NCBI RefSeq assembly: GCF_910596095.1
Contig: NC_056550.1
Coordinates: 27,209,001-27,273,000 of the forward strand
Direction of reading: 5' to 3'
DNA from: Thunnus maccoyii
Taxonomy: Eukaryota > Chordata > Actinopteri > Scombriformes > Scombridae
Length of the DNA: 64,000 nt
Below, in pieces: positions 55,289 to 64,000 of the stretch. Made by a program: the position numbers and the translations under genes. The notes under the pieces are model-generated. The model worked only from the letters and a program-made list of their open reading frames with translations. It was not told where the DNA came from and searched no databases. Within the stretch, counting starts at the first letter, position 1. Each line of letters starts with the position of its first letter.

Positions 55289-58200
55289 CTGAACAACCAG
55301 AAAAGACAAGACAAGTTCAAGTCCAACACGTAGCTTCAAAAATAACTGGAGTGGACATTCAGTCACAGCATTTCATGAAACTGCAAAAAAATAATATTTG
55401 CCTCTGTTTTTCTTGCTGCAAATCTGTCTTGGTGAAATCAGCAAACATAAGATCAGTATCACAATATAATTTTTAAAGTTAATTTATGCTGTTGTTTACA
55501 GGACAGAGCTAGGCTAGCTGTTCCCCCTGTTTCCAGTGTTTGTGCTAAGCTAGGCTAACCGTATGCTGCATGCAGCTTCATATTTACTGTACAGACATCA
55601 GAGTAATGTTGATCTCATTAAAATCTCAGCAAGAAAGTGAGGCATTTTTCCAGAAATGTCAAACTGTTTCCTTCAAAATATTTTTTAGGTGTTAAGTTAT
55701 TTCTGCACTGCTTGTGACAACAGTGATATGAATGATATGAATATTTTTCAAATATAAATGAAAAATTCATATATTAAAAAAAAGGAAATTCAGATAAGCC
55801 ATTTCATTTCCATTTTGAACACTGCATAAGCTTCCCTCTAGTGCCACCTTTAGACCAAAATTTAAACTATTAAGAACTGAAACAATTAGTCAATTAATCA
55901 ATCAGGTGATCAATGAATCTCTCTGAGTCATTTTTCAGAAAAAATGCCCAAAATTCCAGCTTCTTAAATGAAACTTGAAAAAGTTTGAGACTTAAGCTCT
56001 ACTATTGAACTGTGTAACGTTACTGTGAACGAGGAGACATCATGTCTGTTTCGCTCCCCTCTGGTTATTTTCGTGGGAAATACAGAGTGAAACAGACACA
56101 CTGACATAACATCAAACACTGTGTTGAGGCAGGTGACAGTGATGCGTTCACTGACCACTCCGTCGGCTTGGCCCTTCTGATATTGGTCCCCCCATGGGCC
56201 AATCTTCTGTTTATGGAAGGTTTGGCTGCAGAGGGAGCCGAATCTGAGTACCACTGCTTACTGGATGCTGCCCCTAAGCTGGCCGCCCGCCCGCCCTCTG
56301 ACACATTTTTATAAGGAATAGCATCACAGCTGCGCATTAACGGAGTAGATGGATAAAAAAAACTGAGACTGGGTTCTTCACTCCAGTTCTGCTGTGTTTC
56401 TCGTCTGTTCTTAGGCATCACAGAGATGAATCTATCCTACTAAGAGGAGATAGATGCTCTTTCGTAGGAGATGCAGGACTCGATCTGATTCATCAAATAC
56501 CTTCATGAAATAGAGAGACATACTGTACCAACAAATGGTATATATTGATCTGTCATTATTCACCTGCTCCAGTGTAAAAGATCCAGTACAAATGTTGTCA
56601 CTGGTTGCTGCGGTCCCACAGTTTACCATGGAGGTCTGGAACTCCTGCAGAGCTTGTTCATCTAGAGTTGGGGAAAAATAAGAAAATTGGAAAATGATGA
56701 CGCGAAACAACCAGATTTACCAGCGTGCAATGTCTGAAGTGTTTTACATGATAAAGAGAGCTAACATTGTGTCTGTCTATATGTGAAGGACTCACCCCCT
56801 CCACGCCCAGAGTTCCAGCCAGCAGCCCAGCATTTAGAGCCCACAGTGAAGGTCTTTCCATTGTCCAGACAGATGGGCTGGATGTACTTGGACAGGGTGG
56901 GCCGGGCTGCCAGATGCAGCACTGCCACATTAGACCCGGTCAGGGTGCTTAGGGTGATTTTTTCCACTTTCAGTTTCACCTCAAAGGAGTTGACTCCATT
57001 CTGTTTCAAACGACCCAAGACCACAGTCCATTCAGATGCTGTAGGTGAACTGTGGGAGGTAAAATCAACTCAATTAGGACTGAGAAGAACTTTAAAACCA
57101 ACAATGTGTTAGTCCGTCTGTCAATATTTTCTAACTTGATATATAAGGCTCACCTTGAGAAGCAGTTGGCGTTGCTCAGCACTGAGTCCACAGCCACTAG
57201 AGTCCCACCACACACATGCTTTCCATTCTTCTGAAGGCTCGCCATCCACGGCCACATGCCAGCACTCGCCACCGAGCTTCCTCCCGAAATACGTGAATTC
57301 ATTGGGGCGCTACCGCAGACAGCTGGAGAGAAAAGCAAAAGGCAGACAATGAAAGATTTTTTTAAAACGATCACAGAAAATATATCCATCATTATAAAAA
57401 TGAAACATCCTTCAAGCCCACAGACCTTTATTTTAAATTCTAGCATCTAAACATTTCCAAAGATACCAAACATGTCAGGCTGACTTTTGGGAAAATTTGT
57501 ACAAAATGATGCACAAACATCTGGGATATTTCTGTTCTGTTAGAATAGTGCCACCATAAAAAGCATGGAGCCTTTGTTTTGAGTATTTCCCTCAGTGTAA
57601 AGATCATTTATCCTCAATGAAGAGGCAGAATAGATCTGAAACTGTCACGCAATGTGGAAAAATGTCTGATCTCAAAGCTTTCAAATTTAAGGTTAAAAAT
57701 CTGTCAGATCCGTTCACAAAGCCTGGACGTGACAATTACTCACGCTTGGTGGCAGAACAGGTGACACTGAGGTCACTGTCAGTCCCAGTGGACTTGAAGG
57801 TGACGAAGCCTGGCTGGCTGCCGGTAACTTGACTTTTGATCCAGGACTCATACTTGGACACTCTGCTGTAGACTCCTGGGAATTTAGGCAGTGCACAACC
57901 TTTTCCAAAGCTCACGACTCCAGCCTGGACCCAGACATTTCCTGTCTTTGACACCATTGGACCGCCAAAGTCCCCCTTTGAGGAGAAAAACATTCAGGAG
58001 TGGGTCAGGAGAAAGAGACATTGTAGGAGGGGAAATCTGAGGGAAGCACAGGTGGTAAAATGATCACCTGACAGAAGTCCTTCCCTCCAGCACGTAATCC
58101 GGCGCAGATCATGTTGTCTGTGATTTTGCCTGCTCCATAATCACAGTTACACTGTTTGTTCCCCACAACAGGCACCTCCACCTCCATTAGTTTTTGTGGG

Positions 58201-61200
58201 GAAGGAAGAGGTTCTAAAGAGACACAAAATCAGTTAAACAAACAGCACATATGGTGGAGTAAGGACTCATATCACATCTTTTATCCACTAGTTTTCAGCA
58301 GAAACAAGTAGTGAACTCAACACTGACATATCATCAGCTTTTAAGTTAATATGTTTGCTTATTTCCACATCCAGCAGTTATGGAGCAACGTTATCATTCA
58401 TTTGGAGTTGTGTTTCTGTCCACCTGGTGAGGTAAGTCCAATTTTCCACTATGTTCACCAGCTAGTCTACAGCTAACTGTGTCTGTTTGCCATTTGGTGC
58501 TGAGCAGGTAGTGTACAGTGGCTTTTTGGAGCTTTTTCTCTGAAAACAGCTGCCTACTGCAGCCGAAATGACGCTATGACAGCACTAAGAATGAACCAAA
58601 ATAGTAAACTTGTAGCCAGATAGCTAAACAATGAGCTGAAACCAAAGCTCCATAAAGCTGAGAGGAGCCAGTCGTAGTCCAGTATGCAACTTACAAAAGT
58701 GTGATGTGGAAACTTGAAGCCTCCAGTGCACATACAGTAAGCATGTACCTTACAGTGAAGTAGGAGACATCTTGTGTCCAGCAGGAAAACTTTTGAAAAG
58801 AAAATAATTGCATATTCATAGATTCTATGTTTTACGGTGAGGGAGAAGATGATGTCATTTCAAGACTGTCTACCAAGGTAAATGATCGTTTCATGGAAAA
58901 ATCATGTCAAATACATATTATTCAAAGCTGATTATTGTTATATCTTCTAAAACATGTCTGGAAGGGATCTTTGAAGTTACTGATATCAGTCAACCTGTCT
59001 GTCTGTCTCATCATAATCATAATGTTTTTGGTGACCTCTGACCTTTACTCTTGTGCCACAAATTTAAAATTTTATTTCAAAATCTAGTAAAGTCTAGTCG
59101 GCAGTGTACAATGAAATTTACTGAGCACATTAATGCTCCTCTGATACATGAACCCTTTTGATTTTAATGATCTTTCATCTGACGTCATCATCAGAACTTT
59201 AATATTATAATACTTTTGTAATGTGGGGTGTGATAGTATTGTCATATGCAGATTGTGATAAAAATATTAATACAAACTGCAAGTTACAGGAAGGTTTTGC
59301 CGCTCACTGAGATACATTTATGAATCTGAGAAAATGCCGCTCTTGCCACCATTGTAGTGGTGCTATCTGTGAAAATAAATGAATAAATAAATAAAGTTGC
59401 TATATGACCCACTTCCAGATCCAATCTCGCCCCAGCCAGTGATCCAGGTGTTAACGCCATTGTTGAAAGTGCTGTCTGAGGCTGCCAGGCACACTGGCAG
59501 AATGTAGTCATTGAAAGTAACCGGTGAGGAGAGCTTCAGGAGGGTGATGTCGTTGTCCTTAGACTCAGAGTTGTACTTGGGATGTTTGATGATCTTAGTG
59601 ACCTCTCGAGACTCCTCATTGGAGTTGGTCCCCTCTTGATTCTGGCGACCGAGGACCACAGTCAAACCCGTTGTGCTGGTGCTGAAGATCAAATAAGAAA
59701 TAAAACAGTGCAAAGACATGAGAAGCAGAACTGCAGTCGAGACCACTTCAGTCAAGCAGATACAAATCCATTTAAGACCATGTCGCAACAAGGAGATAAA
59801 ATTCCCACAAGTTAGAAATTTATATCCTCAAATTAAAATAAATCTCAATTGTCCTACCCTCAAATTACACAAAATGAATAATTTGTACATGTGGCCCATG
59901 TTCTTTGCACCAGTTGCCAGAAGACAAGCTGATTTTCCAAAAGACATCTGCAGTATCAGTGAAGTTTTTTTTTGTTTGTTTGTTTTTTTTTACAGCAAAA
60001 TAATCTTATCGCAGTACACTTTGTTATGGAGCCCCTAAAGTCCCAAAAGGTGGTATTCTTTATCTTGTGCACACAAGAAAATAATTTTTTCCAACATGAT
60101 ATTAATCTTTGCACACAAGATGAAAAAATTCCACCTTTTGGGACTTTAGGGGCTCCGTTAAAAACATAGCAAATTGACTATTCAAATAAAGCAATGAACG
60201 CCGCCATGTTTCTAACATACTTGAGAAATCAACAAATTATTAAAAGCTATATATTCAACTTACCTCCATGGTCTTCAAAGCATAGGCATATTATGTCTTT
60301 ACTGTACGGATATTAACCTGTTCCCACAAGATAATCATTTTGTACTCACAAGATAATATATTGTGTGCACAAGATAAAAAAATTATCACCTTTTGGGACT
60401 TTAGGGGTTCTGTAGTATGTCTACGACAAATAATAGAACATTGTGTTTAACAGCCAAAGCATGAGGTTTATCCCTGAATCTCAGTCCAAGATTGTACTAA
60501 AATTGTAAATGTAAATAAATGTAAATTGTATTAAACTGTTTTAACACCACAGGTAGAGGGAACAAAGACAAATGGAATTAAGATGATATTGCTATTAATT
60601 TGAGGGCAGTATTTAATCATTAATGGACACAACTTGTTAGTTGTAGGGGACAAATAAACAAATAAGTTAAGGTGCATATTATTTAAAATACATAATTTAG
60701 CAGAAAAATGTGTCTATTTTCAGTTAAGTAAGGTATTGAACTCTGTATTTTAAATTAGTTTTTTTCCAAGAAACAAAAATTTAACCAAACCAAACCCTAA
60801 AATGCAGCTCAAACTCTTGGTAGAGTGCCCTTTTTGTCATTTAGAGCAGTCAGTCCTATCCTTTTTGGCTGGTGACCCCTCAAAATGAAGCGTTGTCTGC
60901 TTGCAACCCTTAATTCAACCAAAGATGAAGAAAATGACGAAGTAAAACTCCTCAGAATTTCACAAGAAAAAGCTAGAAAAAAGGTATCTAAATTTGAGCA
61001 GCAGAACATAATTTTTCTTCTTTCCTGAACTGTTAATCAGGACGGGAAAGAGAGACCCTTCAAGACCCCTTAGATTCATCCTGCGACCCCTTGGAGGGGT
61101 CTCAACCATGGCATGTTTCCATCACAGCTCTAGTCTAACTACTCACCTTGAGAAGCAGTTAGCAGCCGTCAGCACCCATTCTTTGTTAATGAGGGATCCT

Positions 61201-62786
61201 CCACAGATGTGTTTCTTAGTTTTTTGCACACTGGCCTGCCAGGGCCAGTTACCTGCAGGGGCCGCCTGTCCTCCAACAATCCTGGTGTTGAGCGCAGGCC
61301 GACCACACACTACAGAGACAGACGATAAAAACACAGAGTGAGCAATGCTCGGCCCTCCCTGAATTACCACTGTGGTTTCTGTTTGCTTTATTATAACCTT
61401 CAACTGTGGGTTAAAGATTATGATCCTGGGAGTCTGCTGGGAGGCTCTCAAGATAACAAGAGGTGAAACTATAATCTCATTTCAATATTAATCTCGGTGT
61501 TTCTTTACTTCTACTTATTCTCCTAAAGGACAGGTTCACAAATTTTCAAGTGTGTCTTAAACCAACAGTCAGGAGCCCAAATGAACAGTGAAACCTGTTT
61601 TTCTTGCTGTAATTATTCCTCCTGTTCATACTGACAATTAGAAGATCCCTTCATAATGCTCTTACAATGGAAGTGATGGAGGATAAAATCCACAGTCCTC
61701 CTTCTGTGCAAAAATGTATTTAAAAGTTTATCTGAAGCTTTAAGCTTCAGCGTCCAAATGAGTCAAATCAAGTAGACATCTTTCAACGTTACAGTCTTTT
61801 TAGTGCCAAAGTCCCTCTTTTTGTTACTATACTTCCACCGCAGCACAACAGGGAAACACAGTCCGAGGAAACACAAAGAGGGAATTTAATGCTAAAAGGC
61901 AAAAGGCAGACAATGATAGATTATTTAAGAAAGACTGCAGAAGATGATCCATCATTTTAAACATTAAACATCCTTCAAATTCACAGAACTTTATTTTTAA
62001 TTCTAGTAGAGATCCAAAAAAGGATACCAAACATGTCAAGCTGACTTTTGGGAAAATTTGTACAAAATGATGCACAAACATCTGGAATATTTCTGTTCTA
62101 TTAGAATAGTGCAGCCATAAAAAGCATGGAGCCTTTGGTTTGAATATTTCTCTCAGTGTAAAGATCATTTATCCTCAATGAAGAGGCGGAACAAGCTGAT
62201 ACAGAATAGATCTGAAACTGTCACGCAGTGTGGAAAAATGTGTAATCTCAAAGCTTTCAAATTTCAGGTTAAAAATCTGTTAGATACTTCGCAAAGCATG
62301 GTCATCATGACAGAAAAACACATGACTGTAGTTAACAGACATGAATTACCCTTAGAGAGGTCAGTGGATGTGAATTTGATGAAGCCTGGCTGGCTGCCGG
62401 TAACTTGACTTTTGATCCAGGACTCATACTTGGACACTCTGGCAGAGACTCCTGGAAGTTTAGGATTTGGACAATCTTTTCCAAAGTTCATGACTCCAGC
62501 CTGGACCCAGCGACTTTCTGTCTTTAACACCATCGGACCCCCAATGTCCCCCTTTGAAGAGAGAAAAATTCAGGAGTGAGTCAGGAGAAAGAATCTTTGC
62601 AGGAGGGGAAATCTGATGGAAGCACAGGTGGTAAAATGATCACCTCACAGAAGCCCTTCTTTTCAGCACTTAACCCGGCGCAGATCATGTTGTCTGTGAT
62701 GTCTGTGCCTGTAACTTCCTTTTTACACTGTTCGTTCCCCACAACAGGCACCTTCAGCTCCATTAGTGTTGTTTGGGGCTGAGGTT
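55037..62786 (-). CDS. Third locus: multi-domain polyserase-like pseudoprotease (partial, 5' end off window)
   Basis: Ten exons in one coding order: 62644-62786, 62350-62551, 61147-61309, 59413-59681, 58068-58213, 57744-57975, 57154-57322, 56796-57049, 56564-56661 and 55037-55288. They encode the C-terminal half of one S1 domain (A), a full S1 domain (B) and another full S1 domain (C). Phases agree at every joint; both interdomain introns are phase 1, like the signal-exon intron. Domain A has GDIGGP, B has TAANC and GDFGGP, and C has NANC and NVAVLHL, so none can act as a normal protease. C also lacks the Cys191-Cys220 pair. The end is SPASSAGSP plus a hydrophobic stretch to the last residue, as in GPI signals. 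No signal exon lies between A and B. Alternatively A ends by read-through at 62264 and B-C is a separate headless gene. Confidence 0.62.
55289..56563 (-). other. Domain C last intron with repeats
   Basis: Contains a tgtgctaagctaggctaacc repeat piece (55520-55565) also seen near 52.92 kb and, at 56.03-56.43 kb, GC-richer DNA of unknown origin. No exon recognised. Confidence 0.45.
56564..56661 (-). CDS. Domain C exon with degenerate S1 pocket
   Basis: It has 98 bases, phase 1 in and 0 out: [20 protein letters not shown] then [13 protein letters not shown]. It is shorter than the same exon elsewhere. The residue at 189 is Thr and Cys191 is replaced by Glu. Confidence 0.72.
56796..57049 (-). CDS. 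Domain C exon lacking catalytic Asp
   Basis: It has 254 bases, phase 2 in and 1 out. It encodes [18 protein letters not shown] and [20 protein letters not shown], then [19 protein letters not shown]. The catalytic Asp position is Asn (codon 56929-56931). The donor is GTGAGT. Confidence 0.75.
57154..57322 (-). CDS. Domain C first exon lacking catalytic His
   Basis: It has 169 bases, phase 1 in and 2 out. It encodes [18 protein letters not shown] and [20 protein letters not shown]. The His of TAAHC is Asn here (codon 57165-57167). The activation-like site is R-ISGG. Confidence 0.78.
57744..57975 (-). CDS. Domain B exon with Ser to Phe (GDFGGP)
   Basis: Phase 0 in, phase 1 out at a GTGAGT donor. 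It encodes [40 protein letters not shown] and a tail [15 protein letters not shown] with an extra Cys. Codon 57967-57969 is TTT where genes 1 and 2 have TCA. Confidence 0.82.
58068..58213 (-). CDS. Domain B S1 pocket exon
   Basis: It has 146 bases, phase 1 in and 0 out: [40 protein letters not shown] and AGGKDFCQ. Asp189 is kept although the catalytic Ser is lost. Confidence 0.83.
58365..58690. repeat. Intronic dispersed repeat (copy in third locus)
   Basis: Counterpart of 12960-13345 in the same intron; shared words gtagtgtacagtggct and gcagccgaaatgacgctatg. Confidence 0.6.
59413..59681 (-). CDS. Domain B exon with catalytic Asp kept
   Basis: It has 269 bases, phase 2 in and 1 out: [48 protein letters not shown]. 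The donor is GTGGGT rather than GTAGGT of the other copies, and the intron just beyond holds a small replaced segment (about 59330-59400). Confidence 0.82.
60028..60412. mobile_element. MITE in domain B intron
   Basis: Begins GGAGCCCCTAAAGTCCC at 60028 and ends with its complement near 60387-60411. A further complementary arm is at 60131-60156, so the element may be nested or have an internal duplication. The gene 1 intron shows the uninterrupted site near 14205-14225. No transposase. Confidence 0.6.
60430..61140 (-). other. Domain B intron, nothing recognised
   Basis: AT-rich intron with homology to gene 1 at 14.24-14.86 kb. No coding motif recognised. Confidence 0.45.
61147..61309 (-). CDS. 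Domain B first exon lacking catalytic His
   Basis: It has 163 bases, same phases as in genes 1 and 2: [47 protein letters not shown]. The catalytic His codon is AAC, Asn (61158-61160). The activation site is intact. Confidence 0.82.
62350..62551 (-). CDS. Domain A exon with Ser to Ile (GDIGGP)
   Basis: Phase 0 in; ends AAGG before GTAATT, phase 1. It encodes [40 protein letters not shown] and [14 protein letters not shown]. Codon 62543-62545 is ATT in place of the catalytic Ser. If the donor is skipped the frame runs on to a stop at 62264. Confidence 0.78.
62644..62786 (-). CDS. Domain A S1 pocket exon
   Basis: It has 143 bases, phase 1 in and 0 out: [20 protein letters not shown], then [20 protein letters not shown]. 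Position 189 is Gly, as in gene 2. Upstream exons of this domain are beyond 64000. Confidence 0.78.
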
Positions 62787-62837
62787 CTAAAGACACACAA
62801 AATCAGTTTAATAAATAACACAAATGGTGAAATAAGG

Positions 62838-63245
62838 ACCAGCAGTTATGGAGCAACATTATCATTCATTTGGAGTCGTGTTTCTGTCCACCTGGTGAAT
62901 ATAAGTCCAATATTCACTCTCTTTTAGCTCTGTTTTTGCTCTCTACCAACTCCTGAGAGAAATATCTTGCTCTTTAGCTGCTAAATGCTCCACTATGTTC
63001 ACCAGCTAGTCTACAGCTAACTGTGTCTGTTTGCTGTTTGGTGCTGAGCAGGTAGTGTACAGTGGCTTTTTACAGCTTTTTCTCTGAAAACAATTCTTTG
63101 CTGCAGCCCAAAACGATGCTATGAGAGCGCTGAGAGTGAACCAAAACAGTAAAGTTGCAGCCGGACAGATAATCAATGAGCTGAAACTCACTATAAAGCT
63201 CCATAAAGCTGAGGGGAGCCAGTTGTTGTCCAGTTGCAACTTACA
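62838..63245. repeat. Intronic dispersed repeat (domain A copy)
   Basis: Counterpart of 12960-13345; words gctgctaaatgctccac and gtagtgtacagtggct. Confidence 0.6.
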
Positions 63246-63685
63246 CAAGTGTGATGTGGAAACTTGAAGCCTCCAGTGCACAAACAGTATGAATGTACCT
63301 TACAGTGAAGTAGGAGACATCTTGTGTCCAGGAGAAAAACTTTTGAAAAGAAAAGTATTTGCATAGTGATAGATTCTGTATTTTACAGTGAGGGAGGAGG
63401 AGATGTCATTTCAAGACGTTCTCACAAGGTAAATATACTTTTTGTGGGAAAACCATGTTAAACACATATTATTCAAAGCTGATTATTGTTATATCTTCTA
63501 AAACATGTCTGGAAGGGATCTTTAAGGTTACTGATGTCAGTCCACCTGTCTGTCTGTCTCATCATAATGTTTCTGGTGACCTTCGACCTTTCCTCTTGTG
63601 CCACAATCACGCCAAAATTTCAAATTTTATTTCAGAACCTAGTAAACTTTAGCCAGCTGTTTACAATGAAATTTACTGAGCACAT

Positions 63686-64000
63686 CAGTGGAGGCTGGTC
63701 CATAGAGGCAGAGGAGGTTGCTCCTCCTCTATTTTTTGAGAGGCAAGAGGGAGATCAAAATATAAAAAAGAATATTTGGTTGAAATAAACCATTAACAAA
63801 TCTCAGTATTATTCATAAAATATTTTTTCTCTCTTCTTTGGAAAAAATCCATTATTGAAATTCTGATTAAAATGCTTCAACAGTGAAACCTGCAGGGCAG
63901 GAGGAGAAAGAGCAGTGTGTGTGAAGTGGTGGTGGGGAGCAGAGGAGGACGGGCTCCTGCTATCCTCTGCAGGGCGGGATCTCCTACATCAATTTAATGT
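63686..64000 (+). mobile_element. hAT-like element left end, running off window
   Basis: Sequence homologous to the domain B intron stops after gagcacat, and a new segment starts CAGTGGAGGCTGGTCCATAG. CAGTGG(C/A)GGCTGG is a usual hAT terminus. The uninterrupted site is visible at about 59125 (gagcacattaatg). The other end and the target duplication are outside the window. Confidence 0.5.

Noticed and set aside
62264..62349. Open frame past domain A as a normal C-terminus
   Set aside because: The read-through adds charged residues (CEVSNRFLT) that spoil the hydrophobic tail seen in genes 1 and 2. The next protease exon lacks a signal exon of its own. The spliced fusion explains more, but the read-through stays possible.

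Overview
This window is nuclear DNA from a bony fish, most likely a percomorph teleost. The evidence is split genes with GT-AG introns and a dense, mixed transposon load: hAT, Tc1-like, DIRS-like, L2, L1, Tx1-like and restriction-endonuclease-type LINEs, plus repeats typical of teleosts. No bacterial features are present.

The backbone is a tandem array of secreted or membrane-tethered trypsin-fold serine protease genes (PRSS27/tryptase/prostasin/polyserase-like), all on the minus strand. From left to right: (i) 1-3170, the signal-peptide exon and first intron of a copy whose other exons lie left of the window; (ii) gene 1, 12311-21517, a complete six-exon gene of 304 residues with an intact His/Asp/Ser triad and Asp189; (iii) gene 2, 29320-38426, a near-identical segmental duplicate of 306 residues with an intact triad but Gly at position 189; (iv) 55037-62786 and beyond the right edge, a chain of protease-domain exons. 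All introns joining these domains are phase 1, so they can be read as one multi-domain protein. Each domain lacks essential catalytic residues: Ser to Ile in the first, His to Asn and Ser to Phe in the second, His to Asn and Asp to Asn in the third. The last domain ends in a GPI-anchor-like tail.

Genes 1 and 2 sit in duplicated blocks of about 16-17 kb. The blocks are almost identical in most intron and 3' flank sequence, yet clearly diverged inside the protease exons, mostly at amino-acid-changing sites. Sequence downstream of genes 1 and 2 is homologous to the intron between domains of the third locus. Those genes therefore appear to have lost a second domain and now read through the old splice donor into a short hydrophobic tail.

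Between the genes lie a DIRS-like retroelement (3.7-4.9 kb), an L2 3' end (5.2-5.9 kb), two hAT-like MITEs with a tRNA-like core (7.7-9.8 kb), a restriction-endonuclease-type LINE (21.9-23.2 kb), an L1 piece (24.2-25.0 kb), two Tc1-like miniature elements, and a 5.5 kb hAT-like element with matching 8-bp target duplications that carries a nested Tx1-like LINE (43.8-49.3 kb). A disrupted coding copy of an unrecognised protein lies near 53.1-53.5 kb. Exon boundaries were read by eye from splice sites, phase and cross-copy comparison; no transcript data or database search was available.
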